A stretch of DNA of 64,000 nucleotides from NCBI RefSeq assembly GCF_001439925.1, contig NZ_LMBV01000017.1, positions 18,137 through 82,136 of the forward strand, given 5' to 3'. Below the pieces are notes generated by a model. The model did not search any database, was not told where the DNA came from, and worked only from the letters and a program-made list of their open reading frames with translations. Origin of the DNA: Peribacillus muralis. GTDB lineage: Bacteria; Bacillota; Bacilli; Bacillales; DSM-1321. Both the position numbers and the translations under genes were made by a program. Positions 37,524 through 46,570 of the stretch are shown piece after piece. Each line of letters starts with the position of its first letter. Positions within the stretch are counted from its first letter, which is position 1.

Positions 37524-38534
37524 TTACACATTTATAAGTTGTATCGTTTGACCAGGCTTTAGAAGGGATAGCAAGGGAATATCTTCTTCCATAACTCGCC
37601 CTATCACATTCACCCGATGATTTGCATCTAAGTCCCTTTTGCAAATCTGAACCTCTCCCCGATATCTTCCGTAAGCATCATTGTCCATCGTTATGGCTCC
37701 AAGACTGCGGGCAACTGTATTCCTGGGCTCAACATTTTCTGTAACCCGTGTATTTTGCAGCCGCAAAACATCTTGAGAAACATCTGGCCTCACAGTATAC
37801 TGACCGCTTTGCAAAATGAGGGAGTCCACTCTAATAGCTAGTATATTTTCATTTTCATAAGCGATTAGATTCTCAAGCAGATGATCCTCCGTTCCTTGAT
37901 CTCCAACGTAAACTCCTTCCACATGCTGAAACAGCTCAATGCCGGCTGCGTAAGGATTCATGAACCTGTGTCTTTCAAGCGTCGGGAGTCCGGCATGTAA
38001 CGGACCACGCTTACTCCCTGCACCCGGGATGAAAGCATAGATCGGTATCCCGTATTTTTTGAACATTTGATTTTGCTCATGAAAGAATGCTTCCTCAAGG
38101 CCCGTTTCAGGCCTTGGATAAAAATTATGCCAAGCTATCAGGCTTTCCGGCTTGATGCCGCTTCGAAGTACGGCCAGTAGCTCTTCTTCATTCAGCGTGC
38201 TTGCATTTAATGAAAGAGAAAACACCTTGGATAACGCGGTTATCGTTTCCTGGTCGAACCCATCATCAAGTCGAATGCCCTTCACACCTAATGGCGCTAA
38301 ATCCGTAAATTCATCAATCCCCAAATGATCAAGCGTGTTTAAAGAAACATCTGCATGAATATCCATTTCATAAGTCTGTGCAAGCTTTAAAAGCTCCCTC
38401 ATCCTTCCGACGAGTTCACCTTTTTCTTCTGGAATATGAAGCGAGGTGAACGCCCGCTTCACTCCTAAATTGGCAGCATGAATGATTTGTCTTTTCGCAT
38501 GCGGGTCCTGTAGATAAAAGGAGATTCCGATCAC
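37524..38534 (-). CDS. mupG: 6-phospho-N-acetylmuramidase, MupG type (DUF871)
   Basis: In Staphylococcus MupG cleaves cytoplasmic MurNAc-6-phosphate-GlcNAc into MurNAc-6P and GlcNAc. This 336 aa protein has the DUF871 pattern: an N-terminal TIM-barrel (IGISFYLQDP, ANLGVKRAFTSLHIPEE, HADVSLNTLDHLG, GIRLDDGF, WHNFYPRPETGL, FIPGAGSKRGPLHAGLPTLE) and a C-terminal beta domain ending HRVNVIGRVMEEDIPLL. It overlaps murP by 4 nt (ATGA). In B. subtilis the matching slot of the mur operon holds amiE instead. Confidence 0.87.
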   Translation of the reverse strand: MIGISFYLQDPHAKRQIIHAANLGVKRAFTSLHIPEEKGELVGRMRELLKLAQTYEMDIHADVSLNTLDHLGIDEFTDLAPLGVKGIRLDDGFDQETITALSKVFSLSLNASTLNEEELLAVLRSGIKPESLIAWHNFYPRPETGLEEAFFHEQNQMFKKYGIPIYAFIPGAGSKRGPLHAGLPTLERHRFMNPYAAGIELFQHVEGVYVGDQGTEDHLLENLIAYENENILAIRVDSLILQSGQYTVRPDVSQDVLRLQNTRVTENVEPRNTVARSLGAITMDNDAYGRYRGEVQICKRDLDANHRVNVIGRVMEEDIPLLSLLKPGQTIQLINV

Positions 38535-39898
38535 TTGAATTCAACCGCCATTTCATCTTTAAATCCAAACAAATAGGTGAAAATGAATCCTGCTACGTAA
38601 GATAGCAGCAAACCAGCCAGGAACAGTCCGATTTGATTCGCATGCACTAAAAAGGTTAGCGGCAGACCCGATACACCGATGGACGAAGTGGCAATTGCGA
38701 AATGAGCTTGAAATGCCCCCCCTACACCTGCGCCTAAACAGGCAGTTAAAAATGGACGGCCCAATGGCAGCGTCACCCCAAATATAAGAGGCTCGCCGAT
38801 ACCAAGCAATCCAGAAGGAAGTCCCCCGCCGATTGCTCTTTTTAGACTTTCTTTCTTTGTTTTCATGTAGATGGCGAATGCCGCCCCTACTTGGCCTGCA
38901 CCACCCATGGCCAAAATAGGAAGAAGGGGATCATCCCCAATCGAATTGATCAACTCCAGATGAACAGGCGTTAAACCTTGATGCAACCCCGTTATGACGA
39001 GAGGGAGGAAAGCTGCCCCAAGCACGAAACCAGCAACTACTCCGCCGAAATCCAGGAGATTCAATAGCCCTGATGTAATGGCATCTGATAAAAACCCTCC
39101 AACTGGCATAAAAACAACGTACGTGAAAATCCCTGTAATTAACAAAGCGATGGTTGGCGTCAAGATGATATCCAATGATGGAGGAATGAATTTTCTGACT
39201 TGTTTTTCGACTAGCGCAATGAATATGGCGGCAAAAAGGACGCCAATCAAACCTCCACGACCCGGGAGCAGGTTTTCACCGAATAAGGCAATGTCACCGA
39301 CGGCCGGATTGATGACCAAAATACCAGCTACTGCACCAAGTGCGGGCGATCCACCGTATTCCTTTGCCGCATTCGTCCCTACCAAAATCCCCAAGTAAGC
39401 AAACAATCCAGATCCAATAACAGTTAAAACGATAGCTAATTGCGATTTTTCAGAAAGCCAGCCCGCTTGAACGACCGCTTTCGTAATTCCAGTAATCAAA
39501 CCTGAAGCGACCAATGCCGGAATTAATGGAATGAAAATACTTGCAATTCTGCGTAAAAAAAGTTTAAGCGGTTTAGCATTTTTCTTATTAATCTCCGATT
39601 TATTCTTTGAGGCCATTTCCTTCAAGTCCAAATCCCCAGCAGACACGAGAAGCTTTTCGAACTCTGCATGAACCTTGTTCACCACACCTGGTCCAAGGAC
39701 GATTTGGATCGTCTCCTCTTCTATGACGCCGATAACACCTTCCGTATTTTTTAAATCTTCCATGTTTACTTTTGAACGATCGATCGGCATTACCCTTAGT
39801 CTGGTCATACAATGCACAGCGTCCCCGACATTCGAGACCCCACCTAATTTGCCCAATAATTCTTCTGCTAAACTGGCGTACTTATCTTTCTTGGTCAT
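38531..39898 (-). CDS. murP: PTS EIIBC, MurNAc-type
   Basis: Imports MurNAc or MurNAc-GlcNAc with phosphorylation at C6. 455 aa: an N-terminal EIIB domain with the phospho-cysteine in AVHCMTRLRV (about C30), a linker, then the EIIC membrane domain (about 110-450; includes LPLVITGLHQGLTPVHLELI and GIGEPLIFGVTLPLGRPF). No EIIA. It lies between murR and mupG, the order murQ-murR-murP known from B. subtilis. Pairing with MupG suggests that the intact disaccharide is imported at least in part. Confidence 0.9.
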   Translation of the reverse strand: MTKKDKYASLAEELLGKLGGVSNVGDAVHCMTRLRVMPIDRSKVNMEDLKNTEGVIGVIEEETIQIVLGPGVVNKVHAEFEKLLVSAGDLDLKEMASKNKSEINKKNAKPLKLFLRRIASIFIPLIPALVASGLITGITKAVVQAGWLSEKSQLAIVLTVIGSGLFAYLGILVGTNAAKEYGGSPALGAVAGILVINPAVGDIALFGENLLPGRGGLIGVLFAAIFIALVEKQVRKFIPPSLDIILTPTIALLITGIFTYVVFMPVGGFLSDAITSGLLNLLDFGGVVAGFVLGAAFLPLVITGLHQGLTPVHLELINSIGDDPLLPILAMGGAGQVGAAFAIYMKTKKESLKRAIGGGLPSGLLGIGEPLIFGVTLPLGRPFLTACLGAGVGGAFQAHFAIATSSIGVSGLPLTFLVHANQIGLFLAGLLLSYVAGFIFTYLFGFKDEMAVEFK

Positions 39899-39931
39899 AC
39901 CATTGCCCCCTTTGTAAAAACTATAAACTTT

Positions 39932-40789
39932 TTATTTATAACCATCCGTCATAGATTTGATGGCAGCTCTTGTGTTATCGATATATTGGACGGTTTCTTC
40001 ATATTGCTCTGAAGCCATTCCCAAAAACAAAATATCGATTAAATATAGTTGTGCCAATCGTGAGGATGTTGCTGCACTTCGAAACGGTGCTTCTCTCGAA
40101 AAAGATGTATACAGCGTGGCGTCACACAACGAAGATACCGTTGTTTGGCCATGATGAGTCAGCCCGATCGTCTTGACCCCACGTTCCTTTGCCAGCTTCA
40201 ATATATTGATAACTTCAGGTGTTTCACCTGAGAATGAAATGGCAAAAACGACGTCACTTTCTGCCGCATTGGCAATCAAGGTTGCAACTAAATGCATATC
40301 CGTAAACGCAGTTGCCCCTTTATTGATGCGGAGCAATTTTTGCTGAGCATCGGCAGCGACGATATTCGAGGCACCCACTCCGCAAAAGTGAACGGTTTTA
40401 GCGTCCAGCATTAAAGCAATGGCTTGTTTGAGATTGTCGTGATCGATAATCTCAGATGTGTCCCGAATGGTTTGAATCGAATTGCTCGTCGTTTTCTCGA
40501 CAATGCGATACAGTGATTCCGAAGGCTCGATATCCCGGTATCCTTGTTCAACATTCTTCATCAAATCTCCGGCAATCCGTATTTTTAAATCCTGAAATCC
40601 TTTTATCCCAAGCGATTTACACAATCTAATAACAGCAGCCCCACTTGAATTGGCGGATGTGCTCAATTCCTGTACCGTACTGTTCACCACTTCATGAGGA
40701 TTCTGAAGAATATATTCTGCTAGTTTTTGTTCTGATTGCGGAAGTTTGTTCAGCATCGTCTGTATGATGGATAATCCTCCTGTAGCCAT
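39932..40789 (-). CDS. murR: RpiR-family regulator MurR
   Basis: 285 aa from the ATG at 40789 (MATGGLSII; AAGGAGAGAAGATAT upstream); longer in-frame starts overlap murQ and lack a site. N-terminal RpiR helix-turn-helix (VVNSTVQELSTSANSSGAAVIRLCKSLG) and a C-terminal SIS domain (about 125-255, GVGASNIVAADAQQK ... AISFSGETPEV) that binds a phosphosugar, probably MurNAc-6P. It probably binds the palindromes at 41750-41790 before murQ. Confidence 0.9.
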   Translation of the reverse strand: MATGGLSIIQTMLNKLPQSEQKLAEYILQNPHEVVNSTVQELSTSANSSGAAVIRLCKSLGIKGFQDLKIRIAGDLMKNVEQGYRDIEPSESLYRIVEKTTSNSIQTIRDTSEIIDHDNLKQAIALMLDAKTVHFCGVGASNIVAADAQQKLLRINKGATAFTDMHLVATLIANAAESDVVFAISFSGETPEVINILKLAKERGVKTIGLTHHGQTTVSSLCDATLYTSFSREAPFRSAATSSRLAQLYLIDILFLGMASEQYEETVQYIDNTRAAIKSMTDGYK

Positions 40790-40802
40790 ATATCTTCTCT
40801 CC

Positions 40803-41717
40803 TTAATCTTCGCAGATCGAGATGGCCTTTCTGACATCTCCATCCGCTTTTTCTAGTAACTCCGTGGCTTGAACATAATCTCTTGACGTTTTTATCATGA
40901 CAATTGCTGGTTTAACTTGATTATTTGCAGCTTCGAGGATGCTCTTCGCGTGATCATAGTTTGCATCCGTTACCGTTTCAATGATGCGTACGGCACGCTC
41001 CTTCAGTTTTTGATTGCTTACATGTACATCCACCATAAGATTTTCATACACTTTCCCCATTCGAATCATCGTTGCCGTAGAGATCATATTGAGCACCATT
41101 TTATGTGCCGTTGCCGCTTTCATTCTCGTCGACCCTGTGATTACCTCTGGTCCGACTACCACTTCGATGCCAATATCCGCAGCTTCCGTAATGCTCGCGT
41201 CTGTATTACTTGATAAAGCAACCCCTTTAGCGCCGATTTTTTTGGCATAACGTAAGGCCCCTATCACATATGGGGTACGCCCGCTTGCTGCAATGCCAAT
41301 CACCGTATCATCCGCTGTTAGGTCCACCTCAATTAAATCACGTTCCCCATATTCTTCTTTATCCTCTGCTCCTTCAACGGCATGAACGAATGCACTTTTT
41401 CCCCCTGCAATGATTCCGAGGACCGTTTCAGGCGGTGTGCTGAAGGTCGGCGGACATTCAACGGCATCGAGAACACCGAGCCTTCCGCTCGTTCCCGCAC
41501 CAACATATATCAGCCTTCCACCCTTCTTTAACGATTCAACAGCCCACTCAACCACTGTTTCAATTTCCGGTAAAACCTTCTGCACGGCTACAGCCACTTT
41601 TAGGTCTTCGTTATTGATTGCTGAAATGATTTCCATCGTATTCATACGATCGATGTTCTTTGTTCCTTCATTTCGCATTTCAGTCATTAATGAACGCAGA
41701 TGTTCTTCCATAGACAA
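40803..41717 (-). CDS. murQ: N-acetylmuramic acid 6-phosphate etherase
   Basis: Splits MurNAc-6P into GlcNAc-6P and D-lactate. 304 aa if started at TTG 41717, which sits six bases after AGGAGG; an ATG two codons later (41711) is the alternative. SIS-fold signature [24 protein letters not shown] (split: [13 protein letters not shown] is the phosphosugar loop) and [19 protein letters not shown] with the catalytic glutamate. A C-terminal UBA-like tail ([15 protein letters not shown]) is as in the family. First gene of the recycling operon. Confidence 0.93.
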   Translation of the reverse strand: MSMEEHLRSLMTEMRNEGTKNIDRMNTMEIISAINNEDLKVAVAVQKVLPEIETVVEWAVESLKKGGRLIYVGAGTSGRLGVLDAVECPPTFSTPPETVLGIIAGGKSAFVHAVEGAEDKEEYGERDLIEVDLTADDTVIGIAASGRTPYVIGALRYAKKIGAKGVALSSNTDASITEAADIGIEVVVGPEVITGSTRMKAATAHKMVLNMISTATMIRMGKVYENLMVDVHVSNQKLKERAVRIIETVTDANYDHAKSILEAANNQVKPAIVMIKTSRDYVQATELLEKADGDVRKAISICED

Positions 41718-41749
41718 ATAGATCCTCCTATTATCAATCACTTAAATGT

Positions 41750-41790
41750 AATTTCATTATTTAGTAGATAATAATGAAATTATATTTCAT
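41750..41790. promoter_or_regulatory. murQ promoter with paired palindromes, probable MurR operators
   Basis: AATTTCATTAT (41750-41760) and ATAATGAAATT (41771-41781) are perfect 11-bp arms. Overlapping them, ATGAAAT-TAT-ATTTCAT (41774-41790) is a second perfect palindrome. The minus-strand -10 TATAAT (41779-41784) lies inside the second palindrome, so a bound repressor would cover the promoter. RpiR proteins favour GAAA-(N)-TTTC palindromes of this type. Confidence 0.65.
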
Positions 41791-41801
41791 ATTATGTTTA
41801 A

Positions 41802-41816
41802 TGATAGCGTTTTCAT
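41802..41816 (-). promoter_or_regulatory. cre site before murQ
   Basis: Minus-strand ATGAAAACGCTATCA fits WTGNAANCGNWNNCW completely. It lies 18 bp upstream of the -10 hexamer, overlapping the -35 region, as expected for repression of the murein-sugar operon by CcpA. Confidence 0.72.
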
Positions 41817-41955
41817 GACTGAAATACAAGATATTTTTTTAGTATTTGTTAGTTAGCCCTTTATTTTCCTCGATGATGATATAGATTGGAAATGCATTTA
41901 GGGGCGCCTACCAGTTTTGGACTTTGCACCTGGATATTTTTTAGACAATAAAAAA

Positions 41956-41991
41956 CGTGTACCGTCACCTTTTGATCAGGAACGATACACG
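41956..41991 (-). terminator. Terminator of the liv-type operon
   Basis: CGTGTATCGT pairs with ACGGTACACG (one mismatch) with further pairing inside the loop; on the minus strand TTTTTTATTG follows. About 50 nt past the livJ-type stop. Confidence 0.75.
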
Positions 41992-42040
41992 AACAAGTTA
42001 TATAACAACATGCTAATCTAGTATGCACGCCTTTACCTGC

Positions 42041-43222
42041 TTATCGGACTGGGACGACTTTGCCATTTTCAACTGCCCCGACGACAATAGTCGATGCGAA
42101 CCCTCCATTTTTATCAATAGAAGGAATGTCGTATATTTTTTGATTTGGACCTATATTTGTAAGACCATCCTGCATATGCTCACGAATAGCCTTGGCATCA
42201 TCCACGCTGCCTGCAGATTTCATCGCTTCCACAAACGCATACATGGCGATATAATTCAAACCTACTTCGGAGCTTGGATCTTCCTTATAATTTTTTTGAT
42301 ATTTCTCAACGAAAGCAGGCACTGCTTTTTCCTCAGAATCCATCAGTGGAAGTACACCAATCGACCCTTCCAATGTTTCATATGATCCTGCAATCGGCTT
42401 CATTTGATCCAGCTTTGCTTGATCCATGATAATGAAACCACCTTTAAATCCTAGCTCCCGAGCTTGCTTCGCTACTTTTGCCGTAGGTTCCGAAGCACCA
42501 CCGATAAAAAGCACATCAGGATCTTTTTTCAAGGCATTTGTGACAATCGTAAAGAAATCAGTTTCTTTGGCGAAATCAATCGAGGAATTATAAACGACTT
42601 TTCCTCCTTCCTTTTCCCAAAACGGGAGCACGGCTTCCGTCCAGTCTTTACCGTATTGCGAAGCGGTTGGCAACGCGGCAATTTTCTTGCCGGAATTTTT
42701 CATCGCATATGTTGTAAAAGGTTCGATATAGCCTTCGTAATTTGGCGGAATTCGAACCGTTAATGAATTTCCGCCCTCGGTCACTGCGGGTTCACTTGTA
42801 TAAGCGCCAATGATGAATTCCTCTTGTTCATTAAAAACTTGAAGTGCCAGTACCCCTCCGCTATGCGGCGTGAAAATGATCGGCGTATCATATTCCTGAA
42901 TTAAACGTTTGGCATTCGCCCCTGTTTCATTGGGTAAGTATTTATCGTCCAACGATACTAAATTTAATGTATATTTCTTACCATCAACTTCAAAGCCACC
43001 AGCATCATTTATTTCATTGACGGCCATTTCAACACCATTCAATGTTCGTTTTCCATATAAAGCGGCTGCTCCGCTAAAAGGACCGCTAAACCCGATGTTA
43101 ACGACATTTTCACTTTTCCCTTTACTGCCGCTGCTAGATGCTGGGCTATCTCCTTTATTGCAACCTGCCAAAACGACCATAATCAGCAACATGAAGCCAA
43201 TTAATATTTTCAAGTTTTTCAT
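42041..43222 (-). CDS. livJ: ABC transporter substrate-binding lipoprotein, LivJ type
   Basis: Captures the solute outside the membrane for the LivHMGF transporter. 393 aa; lipoprotein signal with lipobox LAGC and Cys21. The type I periplasmic-binding fold begins VVNIGFSGPFSGAAALYGK, followed by NGVEMAVNEINDAGG, the usual ligand region. This family takes branched-chain amino acids but also aromatic and other organic acids. The sigma-54 and enhancer match with the acyl-CoA operon suggests an organic acid. It is the last gene of its operon. Confidence 0.88.
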   Translation of the reverse strand: MKNLKILIGFMLLIMVVLAGCNKGDSPASSSGSKGKSENVVNIGFSGPFSGAAALYGKRTLNGVEMAVNEINDAGGFEVDGKKYTLNLVSLDDKYLPNETGANAKRLIQEYDTPIIFTPHSGGVLALQVFNEQEEFIIGAYTSEPAVTEGGNSLTVRIPPNYEGYIEPFTTYAMKNSGKKIAALPTASQYGKDWTEAVLPFWEKEGGKVVYNSSIDFAKETDFFTIVTNALKKDPDVLFIGGASEPTAKVAKQARELGFKGGFIIMDQAKLDQMKPIAGSYETLEGSIGVLPLMDSEEKAVPAFVEKYQKNYKEDPSSEVGLNYIAMYAFVEAMKSAGSVDDAKAIREHMQDGLTNIGPNQKIYDIPSIDKNGGFASTIVVGAVENGKVVPVR

Positions 43223-43242
43223 AAAGATCCCCCATTCATTTT

Positions 43243-43956
43243 TTAGGCACCGATATATGCTTTCCTCACTTCATCATTGGCTAATAAATCACGTGCTGAA
43301 CCTTGAACGACTATTTCCCCATTTTCAAAAACATACCCTTTGTCTGCAATGCTAAGGGCAGCATTAGCATTTTGTTCTGCAAGCAGGATTGTGATTCCTT
43401 CACGGTTTATTTCTTCAATGACTTGAAACATCTGTTCGACAATCAAAGGAGCGAGTCCAACCGAAGGCTCATCAAGCATCAACAATTTCGGCTTCGACAT
43501 CAGCGACCTTCCTATTGCGAGCATTTGCTGCTGGCCTCCGCTCAGGCTTCCCGCTTCATCATGATGCTTTTCTTTTAAAATCGGAAATAAATGATAGACA
43601 TATTCCAAGGAATGCTTGATCTCCCCTTTCTGCTTTCGATGCACATAGGCGCCCATCTTCAGGTTTTCCTGAACGGTCATCTGTGGGAATAGTTTACGCC
43701 CTTCGGCACACTGTACGATTCCCTCCCGAACATTTTTATCAGGCGCACGGCCACCTATCGGGATGCCCAAAAAATGAATTTCCCCCTTGGACAGCTTACT
43801 GATTCCGCTTATAGCACGAAAGGTCGTGCTTTTACCTGCCCCGTTAGCTCCCAACAAAACAACGAGCTCCCCTTTGGCAACTTCGATATTCACATGTTTT
43901 ATCGCGGTGAAACTTGCATAATTCACGGTGACATCGGTTAGCTTAAGCACTGGCAC
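43243..43956 (-). CDS. livF: ABC transporter ATPase, LivF type
   Basis: 237 aa ATP-binding subunit. Walker A LLGANGAGKSTTF (about 34-46), signature LSGGQQQML, Walker B LLMLDEPSVGLAP, all intact. It overlaps livG by 14 nt. Works as a heterodimer with LivG in organic/amino-acid import. Confidence 0.9.
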   Translation of the reverse strand: MPVLKLTDVTVNYASFTAIKHVNIEVAKGELVVLLGANGAGKSTTFRAISGISKLSKGEIHFLGIPIGGRAPDKNVREGIVQCAEGRKLFPQMTVQENLKMGAYVHRKQKGEIKHSLEYVYHLFPILKEKHHDEAGSLSGGQQQMLAIGRSLMSKPKLLMLDEPSVGLAPLIVEQMFQVIEEINREGITILLAEQNANAALSIADKGYVFENGEIVVQGSARDLLANDEVRKAYIGA

Positions 43957-44713
43957 TACCTCCCAAATAGGCTTTAATCACCGCTTCATTTCCACTGATT
44001 TCCTTCGGTGTGCCCTCGGCAATTTTTTCTCCGTAATTAAGGACCATGATGTGATCCGCCAAGTTCATGATCATATGCATTTTGTGTTCGATTAGGCAGA
44101 CGGTCAATCCCTTCCGGTTTAGTTTTTTAATCAGTTCTGTCAAGCCTTCCGTTTCATCCGGGTTGATACCCGCAGCAGGCTCATCTAGAAAGATAATTTC
44201 AGGTTCCGTCGCAAGAGCAAGGGCAATGGCTGTCCGCTTTTTTTCCTCCTGTGAGATGTTAGCGACCATTCTGTCTGCCGATTTTGTCAATCCAACTATA
44301 TCAAGCACCTCCATTGCCTTATCCATGCATGCCGCCTCCTCCCGTTTTAAACGTTTGGTCCTTAAAATCGCATCCACCAAATTGGATTTGGTCCGGAGCC
44401 TATGCCCGACAATGACATTATCCAACACGGTCGATTGATCAAACAGGCTTGTCGTTTGAAAGGTTCGTGAAATTCCAAGTCCCGCTATTTCATTGGCTGG
44501 AAGTTTGGTGATATCAATTCCCTTAAAAAGGACCGTTCCTGAAGTTGGTCGATGAAAGCCACTGATCAAGTTGAAAAAAGTTGATTTCCCTGCACCATTC
44601 GGTCCGATTATTGCATTGATTCTGCCTTTTTCAATCGAAAAATCCACATCATTGACGGCCGCCAATCCACCAAACCGCTTTGTCAAATTCTTCGTTTCGA
44701 TAAGCAAATTCAT
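43943..44713 (-). CDS. livG: ABC transporter ATPase, LivG type
   Basis: 256 aa. Walker A IIGPNGAGKSTFF (about 36-48), Walker B IIFLDEPAAGINP. The signature position reads NISQEEKKRTAIA in place of the usual LSGGQQ-type LSYG(E/Q)QR; the departure from LSxGx is notable. LivG-specific C-terminal HKMHMIMNLADHIMVLNYGEKIAEG is present. Start overlaps the livM stop by 4 nt. Confidence 0.88.
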   Translation of the reverse strand: MNLLIETKNLTKRFGGLAAVNDVDFSIEKGRINAIIGPNGAGKSTFFNLISGFHRPTSGTVLFKGIDITKLPANEIAGLGISRTFQTTSLFDQSTVLDNVIVGHRLRTKSNLVDAILRTKRLKREEAACMDKAMEVLDIVGLTKSADRMVANISQEEKKRTAIALALATEPEIIFLDEPAAGINPDETEGLTELIKKLNRKGLTVCLIEHKMHMIMNLADHIMVLNYGEKIAEGTPKEISGNEAVIKAYLGGSASA

Positions 44714-45705
44714 CCCTCCTCCGCTTTAATGTGAATCTCGGCCCTCACGTTAGGCAACTGCTTATCTTTCCGCTTGCTTTGCCAATCAAACACGGCCCCT
44801 GCGATTCCGCGTGGGTAAAAGATGATGATTAACGTAAGCAAGGGACCGAATATTAACATTCGATATTCTTGAAGGAATTGGAGATTTTGAGAAAGGATCA
44901 CTAACAGCAAGGTCCCTACCAATGGACCTGATAAAGTCCCGATGCCACCAACCAATAAATACATGAGCAAATCGAACATGATCGAAGTGGAACCGATATC
45001 AGGTCCAATGAAACGAATGAATGACGCATACAAGGCACCTGCCAAACCGGCGAAAAATGTGGATAGTACAAATGCGGTTAACTTGTTTTTCATGGTTGAT
45101 ATGCCAATTGTTTGAGCAAGGTCCTCACTATTCCTTATGGCCATATACGTCCTGCCGGTCAATGAACGGACAATTCGATACACGACTAAAATCACGGCAA
45201 GCAGGAAAGTGAGCACAAGATAATATTGCGACGCTGCGGTATCGAATGTAATCGGGCCAATATTCCCTGGAGCAGGAATACCGATTAATCCTCTAACCCC
45301 CTCTGTAAGCCCCTCCCATTTATCGATGACTAGATAAATGATATATCCCACACACAGGGTATAAATGGCGAAAAAGTGTTCCTTTGTCCTCAGTGCAATC
45401 AAACCGATCAATAACCCGATTACACATGTAATTAAACATGCACATACAAGAGCCAGCCAAAAGTTCAATCCCGCCTTTACCGTCAGGAGCCCAAGAGAAT
45501 ATGCTCCAATCGCAAAAAAACCGGCATGTGCAAGCGAGAGATATCCAGTGTAGCCTGATAATAAATTGATTCCATAAACAGCAATCGCCCAGATGAACGA
45601 AAGTGTCAGCATATGGAGATAATAGTCGTTTTGCGCAATCAAGGGGAATGAAAAAGCAAAAATAATAGAAGCGATAATCGCATTTCTTTTCGTTAATATC
45701 TTCAA
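44710..45705 (-). CDS. livM: ABC transporter permease, LivM type
   Basis: 331 aa inner-membrane subunit with about 9-10 hydrophobic segments. I choose the TTG at 45705, seven bases after GGGGGAG, because the in-frame TTG 21 nt upstream lies within livH without a site. Family block YTGYLSLAHAGFFAIGAYSLG and the EAA-like loop near RNSEDLAQTIGISTMKNKLTAF are present. It begins one nucleotide after the livH stop. Confidence 0.88.
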   Translation of the reverse strand: MKILTKRNAIIASIIFAFSFPLIAQNDYYLHMLTLSFIWAIAVYGINLLSGYTGYLSLAHAGFFAIGAYSLGLLTVKAGLNFWLALVCACLITCVIGLLIGLIALRTKEHFFAIYTLCVGYIIYLVIDKWEGLTEGVRGLIGIPAPGNIGPITFDTAASQYYLVLTFLLAVILVVYRIVRSLTGRTYMAIRNSEDLAQTIGISTMKNKLTAFVLSTFFAGLAGALYASFIRFIGPDIGSTSIMFDLLMYLLVGGIGTLSGPLVGTLLLVILSQNLQFLQEYRMLIFGPLLTLIIIFYPRGIAGAVFDWQSKRKDKQLPNVRAEIHIKAEEG

Positions 45706-45706
45706 G

Positions 45707-46570
45707 CTACCTCTCCCCCTTGGCAAAAAGACCTGTCGGCTTTACCGTTAATATTACGACTAACAGAATGAATGCAATGATATCTTTATAATCATTTGAA
45801 ATATAAGTTGCGCCTAGACTCTCACTAAAACCGAGAATATAGCCGCCTACGATTGCACCGGGGATGCTACCCATCCCGCCCAATATAATAATGACGAATG
45901 CTTTTAGGATGACTAGATGCCCCATGCCGGGAAAAACAAGGTTAATCGGTGACGCAAGAGATGAAGCGATGGCTGCCAAGCCGCCCGATATCATGAAGGT
46001 CAGCATCGCGACTTTATTAATGTTGATTCCAACCAATGATGCTCCTTCACGACTTTGGGACATCGCAATGATCGTTGAACCGGTATACGTTTTCTTTAGG
46101 AATAGATAAAGTAAAACCATCACTGCGATAGCTGACACGATGATCAATAACCGCTGAAGTGTGAACGTAAGACCCATAAAATTGACTACTTGGCCATATG
46201 GAGAAGTCATTGTATGGAAGTCGGCACCCCAGACAAATTGGGCAAACGCTTCAAGAAAAAGGAGAATTCCGATTGCGGCGATTTTATCGTGCAATGGAGG
46301 AGCCTCCCGCAACAGGCGGAACACGAATCGTTCCAAAAGCACCCCCAGCAACCCAACCACGATAATGGATACGAACATCGCCAGCCAGTAATTGACCCCA
46401 TATAATGTCATCATGGACAAAGTGATATATCCACCCAACATATAGAGGGCACCATGAGCAAAGTTCGGTATATGCAAAATCCCATAAACGAGCGTCAATC
46501 CCAAGGCAACAAGACTATATACGCTGCCAATCGTCAAGCCATTAAAAAGCTGCTGGATTAATATATCCAT
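45707..46570 (-). CDS. livH: ABC transporter permease, LivH type
   Basis: 287 aa with about eight hydrophobic segments, pairing with LivM. Family features GLTIGSVYSLVALGLTLVYG, IPNFAHGALYMLGGY and the C-terminal GGMGSIPGAIVGGYILG. AAGGAGGAAGTAA precedes the ATG. First gene of the operon. The leader from the proposed sigma-54 start site would be about 360 nt and contains a cre site. Confidence 0.9.
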   Translation of the reverse strand: MDILIQQLFNGLTIGSVYSLVALGLTLVYGILHIPNFAHGALYMLGGYITLSMMTLYGVNYWLAMFVSIIVVGLLGVLLERFVFRLLREAPPLHDKIAAIGILLFLEAFAQFVWGADFHTMTSPYGQVVNFMGLTFTLQRLLIIVSAIAVMVLLYLFLKKTYTGSTIIAMSQSREGASLVGININKVAMLTFMISGGLAAIASSLASPINLVFPGMGHLVILKAFVIIILGGMGSIPGAIVGGYILGFSESLGATYISNDYKDIIAFILLVVILTVKPTGLFAKGER

